Virus record (IMG/VR): IMGVR_UViG_3300045242_000089 | Coordinates: 1 to 39,249 of that record | Direction: 5' to 3' (one strand) | Length of the DNA: 39,249 nt | Source: a virus | In this document: in pieces, positions 24,511 through 30,435 of the stretch | Position numbering within the stretch: the first letter of the stretch is position 1 | How the letters are laid out: every line of letters starts with the position of its first letter | The notes under the pieces: generated by a model | The model's input: only the letters and a program-made list of their open reading frames with translations | Database searches by the model: none | Told to the model about the DNA's origin: nothing | Made by a program: the position numbers and the translations under genes

Positions 24511-25197
24511 TCATTGCGCTGCTCCACGCATTAACCTCCAGCCTTTTGTGTAGTAGTACTCACATATCCTGCATCGGCGTGTTCCGGCTTTTAGAACGCG
24601 AGTGTTTTTTTCATTAAACTCATGTCCATGATCGCAATGTGTCTTTGCCGCATTTGTTACGGTTATATTTGCCCCTCTATGGGTATTGGTGTTGTGACTC
24701 ACTGTGTTATTTCGTACCGGTTCCGAATGGTAGGGAATATGTTTCCATGTTTTCCTGTTTTTAATATTGTAGATAGTGGTTTCTGTAGTTCCGTAATCCT
24801 TCGCAATCTTACCGTACGGCCTTTCGTCATTGAGAATCGCTTTAACCGATGTCTCGTTTAATTGTGAGTTACCATTTCCTTCGCCTACCGCACAATTGCC
24901 GCTGCGCATCGTGTCTATAGCGTTCTCTTTTGGAGTGCCTGCGTATAAGTGGTCGGGGTTCACACATCTTCTGTTATTACATTTATGACATATGAAAAGA
25001 CCATCAGGGACAGGACCGTTGTGCAAAGTCCACGAAAAGACGTGCGCTCTATAGTGCTTATATTTAATATCGAGTCGGCCATATCCATCTTTTTCCGTTG
25101 AACCTAGCCAATTCCAGCAACTCTCTGTTTTTTCGACCCGCAACCAAAAGCGCTCGATTGGATCAACAAATCGTCCAAGCAAGGTATGCCTTATCAT
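24511..25197 (-). CDS. HNH endonuclease with AP2/HTH-type middle and zinc-knuckle tail
   Basis: 228 residues from ATG 25197. An HNH domain occupies about residues 20-95 (CWNWLGSTEKDGYGRLDIKY, YRAHVFSWTLHNGPVPDGLF, ICHKCNNRRCVNPDHLYAGT, with PDHL as the final histidine motif). A resolvase-like HTH follows (QLNETSVKAILNDERPYGKI, DYGTTETTIYNIKNRKTWKH). The C-terminus has a zinc motif (HCDHGHEFNEKNTR, RRCRICEYYYTKG). It is AT-rich relative to the operon and overlaps its upstream neighbour by ATGA. It is probably a homing nuclease that entered the early operon. Confidence 0.9.
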   Translation of the reverse strand: MIRHTLLGRFVDPIERFWLRVEKTESCWNWLGSTEKDGYGRLDIKYKHYRAHVFSWTLHNGPVPDGLFICHKCNNRRCVNPDHLYAGTPKENAIDTMRSGNCAVGEGNGNSQLNETSVKAILNDERPYGKIAKDYGTTETTIYNIKNRKTWKHIPYHSEPVRNNTVSHNTNTHRGANITVTNAAKTHCDHGHEFNEKNTRVLKAGTRRCRICEYYYTKGWRLMRGAAQ

Positions 25198-25448
25198 TTT
25201 CCTGGCCTCAATGGACTGCCGTAGGTGGTTAAATCACCTTCTGCGGTGGTGACGTGGCGGTCGGCGCGTTCGTCCGGTTTGTCGTCGCGAAAATCGGCTG
25301 GAGTCAAATTGAGTGCCCAGTAAGCTCCGCGCGCAAATCCAAGCATGTACAAATCGTCAATCGCATGTATGCGAACAATTTTTGGCATTTCGCCAAGGTC
25401 AACTTCAAGCTGGCTGCGAGCAGCGGCTTTAATATCTGATAAATTCAT
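25194..25448 (-). CDS. Small unknown early protein
   Basis: 84 residues from ATG 25448; both ends overlap neighbours by ATGA. The N-terminal half is helical (SDIKAAARSQLEVDLGEMPK) and contains YMLGFARGAYWALN, a pattern reminiscent of small phage proteins of unknown role. The C-terminus is polar and probably disordered. Not recognised. Confidence 0.65.
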   Translation of the reverse strand: MNLSDIKAAARSQLEVDLGEMPKIVRIHAIDDLYMLGFARGAYWALNLTPADFRDDKPDERADRHVTTAEGDLTTYGSPLRPGK

Positions 25449-25621
25449 TTCTCACTCTCCCTAATCCGGCGCTCTTCCCATCCGTCGCCCGGCGCGTCCT
25501 CCGCTGCGATCTGCGCCTTGACGCAGCGAGCGCAGTAGTACCGTGCTCCGTCCCATTCGCGGCCATCGTCGTGATCGGTTTCGCCCCAGGTCTCGCAGAC
25601 ATAGCAGATTTCGTAGCTCAT
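25445..25621 (-). CDS. Small zinc-ribbon protein
   Basis: 58 residues from ATG 25621, which overlaps the upstream stop; an in-frame ATG further upstream (25654) lies inside the neighbouring gene. Two CxxC pairs (CYVCETW and YYCARCVKAQ), about 22 residues apart, form a plausible zinc ribbon. Small zinc-ribbon proteins are common in phage early operons as host-takeover or regulatory factors; there is no specific assignment. Confidence 0.7.
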   Translation of the reverse strand: MSYEICYVCETWGETDHDDGREWDGARYYCARCVKAQIAAEDAPGDGWEERRIRESEK

Positions 25622-25920
25622 ACGATCAACACCTTTCGAATGTTGATGCTGCACTGATCTGGTTTATCCGATTCACCGTACCAGCACAGCAGCCATTGCC
25701 AATCAGCAGGCGCGCATTGCCGATCGAAAATCCCATCATGCCGCCGCCACATTTTGCCGGGATAAACGCCTGTCGGCAGGGTGCTTGAGTATTCATGCAA
25801 TGCCTTGAATGTGCAATCGGTCATAAGCGCGTGCGTGTCGTCAATCGTAATCGCGCTCAATGGCGGTTGATCCCAATGCGCGCCTAGCGGATCAGTAATC
25901 GCAGGAATCACGCTTTCCAT
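25618..25920 (-). CDS. Small unknown early protein
   Basis: 100 residues from ATG 25920. It contains WDQPPLSAITIDDTHALMTD and GKMWRRHDG followed by QWLLCWYGESDKPDQCSINI, a compact alpha/beta pattern with several tryptophans. Similar proteins occur in phages of proteobacteria without a known role. The start overlaps the previous gene by 13 bases and the stop overlaps the next by ATGA. Confidence 0.65.
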   Translation of the reverse strand: MESVIPAITDPLGAHWDQPPLSAITIDDTHALMTDCTFKALHEYSSTLPTGVYPGKMWRRHDGIFDRQCAPADWQWLLCWYGESDKPDQCSINIRKVLIV

Positions 25921-26072
25921 TTTGGCGCCCTCGAATTGCGGTCAAGCACGTAAATCCCGCGCTTCCTGAGGTAAGCAATCGCCCTCGCGCGTTTTTCCTC
26001 CATCGTCACCGCGCGGGGCAGGGGATCAGCCGGGCGCTCGATTTGCTTTACCAGTCTGAGGCGAAATTGCAT
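25908..26072 (-). CDS. Small basic early protein
   Basis: 54 residues from ATG 26072, six bases after AGGAGG; an ATG six bases further upstream abuts that site and is less likely. The sequence is basic with a helix (TMEEKRARAIAYLRKRGIYV) and could bind nucleic acid. Not recognised. Confidence 0.65.
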   Translation of the reverse strand: MQFRLRLVKQIERPADPLPRAVTMEEKRARAIAYLRKRGIYVLDRNSRAPKWKA

Positions 26073-26103
26073 GGTCATCCTCCTAGAAAATCCTCCCTGA
26101 CTC

Positions 26104-26310
26104 TCACTTATTCGCCTGCATTGCGGCGTCGATTGCTGCGTCGATTTCCGATGGCGTACTCGGCGCATTAAACGGCGGTTCTGTCGGCAGGAACCAGCAC
26201 GCGGCAATGTCCATGTGTTTCTGATCTCTCAGCCACCGATACCGTGCTGCATCCCGTTGAAGGTAGGCAAGATCGGCCGCGGCAATAGGCACAACGCAAT
26301 GCTCATCCAT
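26104..26310 (-). CDS. Small early protein with YRWLRD motif
   Basis: 68 residues from ATG 26310, or 69 from the adjacent ATG 26313; AAAGGA precedes both. The segment DLAYLQRDAARYRWLRDQKH followed by a C-terminal SEIDAAIDAAMQA helix is a very common pattern in small phage proteins of proteobacteria, whose role is not known. It overlaps the upstream stop. Confidence 0.7.
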   Translation of the reverse strand: MDEHCVVPIAAADLAYLQRDAARYRWLRDQKHMDIAACWFLPTEPPFNAPSTPSEIDAAIDAAMQANK

Positions 26311-26464
26311 CATTCCTTTCTCTCCCATTGCGCATGTTCGCTTTGCCAGCAACGCAGGCAATAACCAATAAATACGCCCAGTGTTCCTGGGATAAGGATG
26401 CAAGCCCATATCGGCCATTCAGTAATTTTCCAGCCCTCTCGGCGAGCGTATCATGCGGCGTCAT
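26303..26464 (-). CDS. Small unknown early protein
   Basis: 53 residues from ATG 26464, immediately after the DUF3551-like gene; alternative in-frame starts at 26482 and 26542 would overlap that gene. No strong ribosome-binding site is visible for any of them. The middle contains SQEHWAYLLVIACVAGKANM, a moderately hydrophobic helix. Not recognised, and the start is uncertain. Confidence 0.45.
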   Translation of the reverse strand: MTPHDTLAERAGKLLNGRYGLASLSQEHWAYLLVIACVAGKANMRNGRERNDG

Positions 26465-26468
26465 ATTA

Positions 26469-26651
26469 TTAGCGGCGCGCATCTGGATTAACAACGCACA
26501 TTCCTCTGGCTGCGGCTGCGGCTTGCTGACACGAATTAGCATCGTAGTACCAGCACTGCCAGCCAAAGCCGGCAACGACGCAGAACGGCGCTCCGTTTGC
26601 TATCGCCGATTGCGAAAGCGTCAGTGCGATCAGTACGATTACGGTTCTCAT
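26469..26651 (-). CDS. DUF3551-like small exported protein
   Basis: 60 residues from ATG 26651 behind GGAGGGAAAACC. MRTVIVLIALTLSQSAIANG is a Sec signal peptide with a signal peptidase I site around SAIA. The mature part has four cysteines spaced as in DUF3551 (FCVVAGFGWQCWYYDANSCQ, then GMCVVNPDARR with the typical C-V-x-NP end). That family is best known from alphaproteobacterial chromosomes as small secreted proteins of unknown function. Finding it in a phage early operon suggests capture from a host and a periplasmic action on the infected cell. Confidence 0.72.
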   Translation of the reverse strand: MRTVIVLIALTLSQSAIANGAPFCVVAGFGWQCWYYDANSCQQAAAAARGMCVVNPDARR

Positions 26652-26721
26652 GGTTTTCCCTCCATTATCCTGCCTCAAGTGCGCAGTCAGCGTCGGCCTC
26701 ATAACCGGCGGAAACTGGAAC

Positions 26722-26925
26722 CTATGGCATATCATCTATTTCAGAATACCCGCACTCGTTGCAGGTCCAGACGTAGTAACCGCAGCCGTCCGCGTCGAAT
26801 TCTTTTCTGCGCGTGCCGGTTTCATGCGGGCAATTGCCCATCGCGCGTTCCATCGCGACATGCTCGCGCAGGGCCATTGCTTGCGCTTGCTCGCGCTCGA
26901 TCTTATTGAATGCGTTGCGCGACAT
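26722..26925 (-). CDS. Small zinc-ribbon protein
   Basis: 67 residues from ATG 26925, sharing one base with the preceding stop (TAATG). The N-terminal helix (NKIEREQAQAMALREHVAME) is followed by NCPHETG and YYVWTCNECGYSEIDDMP, a likely zinc ribbon using Cys/His and the C-terminal CxxC. It may bind nucleic acid or RNA polymerase; no specific assignment. Confidence 0.68.
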   Translation of the reverse strand: MSRNAFNKIEREQAQAMALREHVAMERAMGNCPHETGTRRKEFDADGCGYYVWTCNECGYSEIDDMP

Positions 26926-27113
26926 TATTCCATCCACTCTGCTGTCGCGCAGAACCCGCACCCACACTCAGGATCGGGCGCGGATTCAAGCTCGGCATAG
27001 TCGTCGCTCCCGTACTCGATGCCGTTAGACCCTGCAATGTTGACCGCGACGGATTGAAAATCTCCACCTTCAAACTGGAGTCGGTGCGATTGGGCGAGCA
27101 AACCAGGTTTCAT
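26925..27113 (-). CDS. Small unknown early protein with Cys cluster
   Basis: 62 residues from ATG 27113 behind ACGGAAAA. The C-terminus carries ECGCGFCATAEWME, with three close cysteines; the rest is acidic (YGSDDYAELESAPDPE). Not recognised. It is second in the leftward operon after the leader gene. Confidence 0.6.
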   Translation of the reverse strand: MKPGLLAQSHRLQFEGGDFQSVAVNIAGSNGIEYGSDDYAELESAPDPECGCGFCATAEWME

Positions 27114-27162
27114 TTTTCCGTTCTCCGTGTGCGTTAAAATTCCATCACCTCGGCCAGACTCG

Positions 27163-27315
27163 CTACCTGCGAGCCACTTCAGCCGAAAACGCTTTTTCCG
27201 CCTCGCCCTCCGGGTATTCGTCGTATTTTCCTGCCGCTACCAGTGCGTCGAATTCAGCATTCAGCGCGTCGCACTGCTCCTGCGTATAGCCTGCGGTATT
27301 TTCGAGTGTGAACAT
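27163..27315 (-). CDS. First gene of leftward operon, small acidic protein
   Basis: 50 residues from ATG 27315 behind GGGAGATAAAA. The opening MFTLENTAGYTQEQCDALNA is typical of a small, widely distributed phage protein with unknown role. Being the first gene behind the leftward promoter, it is likely made early and strongly. An in-frame ATG at 27369 lies upstream of the predicted transcription start and is rejected. Confidence 0.72.
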   Translation of the reverse strand: MFTLENTAGYTQEQCDALNAEFDALVAAGKYDEYPEGEAEKAFSAEVARR

Positions 27316-27358
27316 TTTTATCTCCCGGTTTCGCGCCGCCGCGCAGCGCACAGTTGCA

Positions 27359-27388
27359 ATCCTACGCATGTTTGTGCTAGTGTGTCAA
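27359..27388 (-). promoter_or_regulatory. Leftward early promoter
   Basis: On the minus strand TTGACA (27388-27383) is followed after 18 bases by TAGGAT (27364-27359): a perfect -35 and a 4/6 -10 for the sigma70 class. Transcription would start near 27352, about 37 bases before the first gene. On the other strand a weaker TTGTGC (27372-27377) and TGTAAA (27395-27400) at 17-base spacing could drive the rightward gene at 27418, so the two promoters would overlap and share operators. Confidence 0.7.
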
Positions 27389-27417
27389 CTATTTTGTAAA
27401 TACGCGGATTGTATATT

Positions 27418-27624
27418 ATGACAGCGGACGAAGTGCGCGACTTGATACGCGAGCGGATCGGCGCTGGCACTCAGGTTGATTTGGCGCGCAAATTAGGCGT
27501 ATCTGGATCGTATTTGAGCGATGTTCTCAAAGGTTCACGCGAACCGGGCGGCAATTTGCTCGAAGCACTCGGGCTAAAGCGAGTCGCGGACTACGTGCCA
27601 AAACGCAAAGGAAAACCGGCATGA
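27418..27624 (+). CDS. Cro/CI-type HTH regulator (short)
   Basis: 68 residues from ATG 27418. The helix-turn-helix is clear: TQVDLARKLGVSGSYLSDVL (about residues 20-39) within an XRE/Cro-like fold, with a basic tail (YVPKRKGKPA). There is no dimerisation or protease-like domain, so it resembles Cro rather than CI. It lies at a divergent promoter region and probably represses one or both directions. It is preceded by few bases of leader and no clear ribosome-binding site, so it may be translated from a very short leader. The next gene overlaps by ATGA. Confidence 0.82.
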   Translation: MTADEVRDLIRERIGAGTQVDLARKLGVSGSYLSDVLKGSREPGGNLLEALGLKRVADYVPKRKGKPA

Positions 27625-27827
27625 TCGCCACCACCACGCCGGAACTGCCGCCCGAGCGCTGCGGCACTTGCGCGATGTCTCGTCCGGCTGACGACGCGAG
27701 CGGGGTATTGCACGCGGCGGGGTGGCTCCAATGTAGCTACCAGCGCGCATGGTGCTATGTGTCGCCCCGGCATCCTTGCCACTTCGAGCCGTCCCGCTTT
27801 ATCGCCAAACCGGAGCGCAAGCCGTGA
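27621..27827 (+). CDS. Small cysteine-rich early protein
   Basis: 68 residues from ATG 27621. Cysteines occur as RCGTCAMS, WLQCSYQRAWCYVS and HPCHFEPSRF, a pattern compatible with a small zinc finger. Such proteins are recurrent in phages between the cro-like gene and replication genes; the role is unknown. It overlaps both neighbours (ATGA, GTGA). Confidence 0.68.
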   Translation: MIATTTPELPPERCGTCAMSRPADDASGVLHAAGWLQCSYQRAWCYVSPRHPCHFEPSRFIAKPERKP

Positions 27828-28042
27828 AACCGTTTTCGACGAAACGCCATATTTTGCCTGTGCGCCAGATGCAGGTAATGGCGTTGCTGTACGAAGTTTA
27901 TCCAATGCCGATGCTCGCCGAGCAGATTGCATACGAAGTCGGCATCAGCACCGCACACGCGCATAATCTGCTCGCCATGATGCGCCTCGCCGGGCGCGCG
28001 GTAAAGTGCGGACCGGCGCTGTACGGAAGCATTCACCCATGA
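27824..28042 (+). CDS. Small winged-helix type protein
   Basis: 72 residues from GTG 27824, overlapping the previous stop. MALLYEVYPMPMLAEQIAYE and VGISTAHAHNLLAMMRLAGR form an HTH with a recognition helix, followed by a short wing (AVKCGPALYGSIHP). It likely binds DNA. It is paired with the next winged-helix gene, which it overlaps by ATGA. Confidence 0.7.
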   Translation: MKPFSTKRHILPVRQMQVMALLYEVYPMPMLAEQIAYEVGISTAHAHNLLAMMRLAGRAVKCGPALYGSIHP

Positions 28043-28353
28043 AAGAACTGATCCCGCCGATCCTGCACCGCCTCGGACAGCTGACGCTCGACCAGCTCGG
28101 CGCGGAACTGGGCGGGCCGCACGAACGCACGCTTAGGAGTTGGCTGTCGGACCTGCGGAACGAGGGCCGCGTGCATCAGGTCTATGCCGGCCGCAGTGAT
28201 CGCAACGGGCGGATTTACAGCTACGAGATCGGGCCGTCATCGAAGCCGCTGCCGGGGATGCGCGCGACGGAATACCGCTGGCCTGCGCCAACGGGGTCTG
28301 ACCCTGACCGCGTGCGCCGGCTTTTCCGGCTGGAAATGGGTAAGGACGGGTAG
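28039..28353 (+). CDS. Winged-helix DNA-binding protein
   Basis: 104 residues from ATG 28039. LGQLTLDQLGAELGGPHERT and LRSWLSDLRNEGRVHQVYAG describe a winged helix-turn-helix with the wing GRSDRNGRIYSYEIG. The C-terminus is basic (RVRRLFRLEMGKDG). It is probably a regulator or replication accessory; not further assignable. Confidence 0.7.
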   Translation: MKELIPPILHRLGQLTLDQLGAELGGPHERTLRSWLSDLRNEGRVHQVYAGRSDRNGRIYSYEIGPSSKPLPGMRATEYRWPAPTGSDPDRVRRLFRLEMGKDG

Positions 28354-28355
28354 GA

Positions 28356-28607
28356 ATGGGCGCGGGCAGGGAAGGGGTCGATCTGTTGAACAAATTAGGC
28401 CGTCGCGCATTTTGGCGCGGACTGCGCCGTGGCCGTTTCAATAGGATGATGTGGCGCGACACGTTTGGGCGCGTGCTTTGTTGGTTATCGGGCGAGCATG
28501 TGATTCACCAGACTTTCTACGATGAAAACAAACCTCCTGAAACATATTGTCTATGCTGCTGTAAGTGGCTGTATCAGCATGGGCACAAATGGAAGACGAA
28601 ACCATGA
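28356..28607 (+). CDS. Small Cys-rich early protein
   Basis: 83 residues from ATG 28356, three bases after the previous stop. The N-terminus is basic (LGRRAFWRGLRRGRFNRMMW); the C-terminus has YCLCCCKWLYQHGHKWK, a likely metal-binding cluster. Not recognised. It overlaps the next gene by ATGA. Confidence 0.6.
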   Translation: MGAGREGVDLLNKLGRRAFWRGLRRGRFNRMMWRDTFGRVLCWLSGEHVIHQTFYDENKPPETYCLCCCKWLYQHGHKWKTKP

Positions 28608-29083
28608 GAGAGAAACAAAAAAACGGCGCTTTCTGGATGGAAAACGCGGCTGACGAAACCAAGGAAAGGAACATGCTCAAGCCATCATGCTCTAGCTTAT
28701 ATCCGTTCGTAGGCATTTGCCCACATTGTCATTATGACCACGGTACTATGGACTTTCAATGGCAACAATTGCGCAAAGCCGTGTCTGAATTTGAACGCAC
28801 GCGCTGCACCTGCGGAGTCTCGACGACGTTGGGAGTCGTACATCGCGCCGATGCGCCATGCTTTCACTTCACGGAGCACGTAGCATTTACGTGTAGAGCC
28901 CAGAAATCCGACCCGCCGCAGGATTGCGATTGGCCTTTGTGTGCGTGCGATCCACACGCCGAAAGCGTTATCAGGACATTGGACGATAGAGGCGCAACCA
29001 TCGTGAACAAGGCGCCTGCGAGCGTGGAGCGAGAGGCTAGGGATGGGTACGAAGGTTTCGGCACAGCGAAAGACATTCCATGA
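28604..29083 (+). CDS. Early protein with multiple cysteine motifs
   Basis: 159 residues from ATG 28604, overlapping the previous stop; a second candidate start at ATG 28673 has the stronger site AAGGAAAGGAAC and would give 136 residues. CPHCHYDHG, RCTCGVSTT and CDWPLCACDPHAE provide several potential zinc ligands. The C-terminal half is acidic. Not recognised; possibly a zinc-binding regulatory protein. Confidence 0.6.
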   Translation: MREKQKNGAFWMENAADETKERNMLKPSCSSLYPFVGICPHCHYDHGTMDFQWQQLRKAVSEFERTRCTCGVSTTLGVVHRADAPCFHFTEHVAFTCRAQKSDPPQDCDWPLCACDPHAESVIRTLDDRGATIVNKAPASVEREARDGYEGFGTAKDIP

Positions 29084-29409
29084 ACGACTTAGAAATTACG
29101 CTGTGGTGCGCAAGGTCCGTGGATGCCGAATCGCCAGTCGGCTGGAAGAGAGCTTTTCAACCAACGGTCACACCTCTTCCGTACTGGCCGCTGACCAACG
29201 ATGAGCAATGTTTCGATCTGATAAAGCGTTTTCGGTTGAATATCGGCCAGTTATCAGGCGGGTGCAAAGTATTTACTCAGTTCGGTCCAGATAATGAGGT
29301 AGTCAAAGTCTATGAGGCAGACGACGACGATCTTAACCGGGCTGTTTGTAAGTGCGTCGCAGAAATGCGGATGGGCATGGAAGAGGATGATCTTAATAAA
29401 GATCGATAG
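29080..29409 (+). CDS. Phage ABA-sandwich-like protein
   Basis: 109 residues from ATG 29080 (ATGA overlap). PLPYWPLTNDEQCFDLIKRF followed by a divergent strand region and DDDLNRAVCKCVAEMRM matches the pattern of the phage ABA sandwich domain, in which a W/DPL-N-D motif and a C-terminal NRAI/VC helix are conserved. The function of that domain is unknown. It is the last gene before a 240-base control region. Confidence 0.65.
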   Translation: MNDLEITLWCARSVDAESPVGWKRAFQPTVTPLPYWPLTNDEQCFDLIKRFRLNIGQLSGGCKVFTQFGPDNEVVKVYEADDDDLNRAVCKCVAEMRMGMEEDDLNKDR

Positions 29410-29415
29410 GCGCAT

Positions 29416-29440
29416 ATAGCGCTATGTAGCGTTATATAAT
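29416..29440 (+). promoter_or_regulatory. Candidate operator/promoter with tandem ATAGCGCTAT-type sites
   Basis: A perfect 10-bp palindrome ATAGCGCTAT (29416-29425) is followed one base later by the related GTAGCGTTAT (29426-29435), overlapping a consensus TATAAT (29435-29440). No convincing -35 box is present. The layout suggests a repressor site at a promoter. Confidence 0.45.
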
Positions 29441-29465
29441 TTTCAACGCGCGGCCCGAGTGCTAA

Positions 29466-29633
29466 ACTGCCGCGCAACCGGCGCGCGGCGGTTCCCTCCC
29501 CACAGCCGGCCAGGCCCTGGATTTAACGGCGCTCGCGTACCGTCTGGGGCCGATTGAACGCTCGACCGCGCGTCTCTCCTATCAGCGCGCCGGAGAAGCT
29601 AGGCCGGGGTCGGGCGTGACGTCCGCCCCGGCC
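29466..29633 (+). other. Noncoding stretch with two strong hairpins
   Basis: Between 29410 and 29651 no gene is supported. ACTGCCGCGC (29466-29475) pairs completely with GCGCGGCGGT (29483-29492, one G-U pair). GGCCGGGG (29602-29609) pairs perfectly with CCCCGGCC (29626-29633). Neither has a T-run. They may be leader structures for the small gene at 29652. Confidence 0.5.
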
Positions 29634-29651
29634 GCCCACATCGAGGTGCAC

Positions 29652-29831
29652 TTGATTATCAGCCGCAGAAAGCCCGGACCGGACCACTCGGCGGTGATGC
29701 GCGGGATTGCGCGCATGCGCCGGTTCGAGCGGGAGCGGGCGCAGTGGATTCGAGAACATCAGGGCGCGACCCACGACGAGCTGCGCCGGGCGATGGATTT
29801 GCTTGCGGCGCGGCTGACGCCTGGGTGGTAG
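29652..29831 (+). CDS. Small basic helical protein
   Basis: 59 residues from TTG 29652 behind GAGGTG; a GTG at 29646 is an alternative, and an ORF start at 29616 lies within a hairpin. MIISRRKPGPDHSAVMRGIA, RMRRFERERAQWIREHQGAT and HDELRRAMDLLAARL are very basic helices, suggesting nucleic-acid binding. Not recognised. It ends just before the promoter of the C4-like RNA. Confidence 0.5.
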   Translation: MIISRRKPGPDHSAVMRGIARMRRFERERAQWIREHQGATHDELRRAMDLLAARLTPGW

Positions 29832-29837
29832 GCGCGT

Positions 29838-29866
29838 TTGATTTTTCGCCCCGCCTGCGCTAGGAT
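29838..29866 (+). promoter_or_regulatory. Promoter of the C4-like RNA
   Basis: TTGATT (29838-29843), 17 bases, then TAGGAT (29861-29866). The -10 hexamer is identical to that of the leftward early promoter. The start predicted about seven bases downstream coincides with the first base pairs of the C4-like structure. Confidence 0.65.
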
Positions 29867-29870
29867 TTGA

Positions 29871-29945
29871 TCTCGTCCGGCCTGCAACCGGATAGTCCGA
29901 AGCGAGACCAGCCCCGCCGGTGCCCACTACACTGGCGGGCGCTCG
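29871..29945 (+). ncRNA. C4-type antisense RNA candidate
   Basis: Two hairpins are seen directly. The first is a closing stem TCTCG (29871-29875) with CGAGA (29903-29907) around TCCGG/CCGGA (29876-29880/29888-29892) with loop CCTGCAA. The second is CCCGCCGGTG (29913-29922) with CACTGGCGGG (29930-29939) and loop CCCACTA. From memory this matches the Rfam C4 consensus closely (CCTGCAACC loop, then CCCGCC...GGCGGGCG stem). C4 of phages P1/P7 is an antisense RNA that blocks translation of the ant operon. The second loop is perfectly complementary to TAGTGGG at 29961-29967, overlapping the ribosome-binding site of the next gene. Confidence 0.72.
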
Positions 29946-29977
29946 CCTTCCCGCAACCCTTAGTGGGGGAGACCAAA

Positions 29978-30433
29978 ATGAGTACCTATTCGGAAAAACT
30001 GCGCGACCCGCGCTGGCAGAAAACTCGTCTCGAAATTTTGGCGAGGGATTATTGGTCGTGTCAGATTTGCCACGATACAAAAACCACATTGAATGTCCAC
30101 CACCGGTATTACGATTACGGCGTTGAGCCGTGGGACTATCCCAAATCCGCGCTTATTACGCTGTGCCAGCCGTGCCATGAATTAGAGGAAAAATACAAGC
30201 GGGATTGGGATGCGACATTCATAAGAACAATGCGCTCTGCCGGTTGTTTTAATCGGGAATTGTCTGCATTGGACGAGCTTTTTTCAGTTGAGGAATTGAA
30301 CGAGTATGACTGGCGCATTTTGACCGACTATTTGCGCGTGCTCCTGCCAAATAGAAAAACGTCGCCAGAGTGGGACAAAATATCGCGGGAGGTTATCCAA
30401 TCATGGCTGGATCAGCGCAATAAAGCTGCCTGA
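29978..30433 (+). CDS. HNH endonuclease under a C4-like RNA leader
   Basis: 151 residues from ATG 29978 behind GGGGGAGACCAAA. Classic HNH features: RDPRWQKTRLEILARDYWSC, QICHDTKTTLNVHHRYYDYG (CxxC...HH) and ITLCQPCHELEEKYK (second CxxCH). The remaining C-terminal half (ELSALDELFSVEELNEYDWR) is helical and family-specific. It may nick DNA in homing, replication or packaging. The SD region is paired in a CUUCCC/GGGGGAG stem and is also complementary to the C4 loop, so translation is likely tightly regulated. Three bases separate it from the DUF1376 gene. Confidence 0.88.
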   Translation: MSTYSEKLRDPRWQKTRLEILARDYWSCQICHDTKTTLNVHHRYYDYGVEPWDYPKSALITLCQPCHELEEKYKRDWDATFIRTMRSAGCFNRELSALDELFSVEELNEYDWRILTDYLRVLLPNRKTSPEWDKISREVIQSWLDQRNKAA

Positions 30434-30435
30434 CA

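Noticed and set aside
24458-24514. 18-residue ORF overlapping the stop of the leftward HNH gene (ATGA)
   Set aside because: The coupling looks real, but 18 codons are too few to support a gene; it may be the remnant of a gene displaced by the HNH insertion.
29871-29980. HEARO/omega-RNA (IscB-type) interpretation of the structured leader before an HNH gene
   Set aside because: The following protein is a 151-residue HNH protein without RuvC parts, and the two hairpins fit C4 better than my memory of HEARO.
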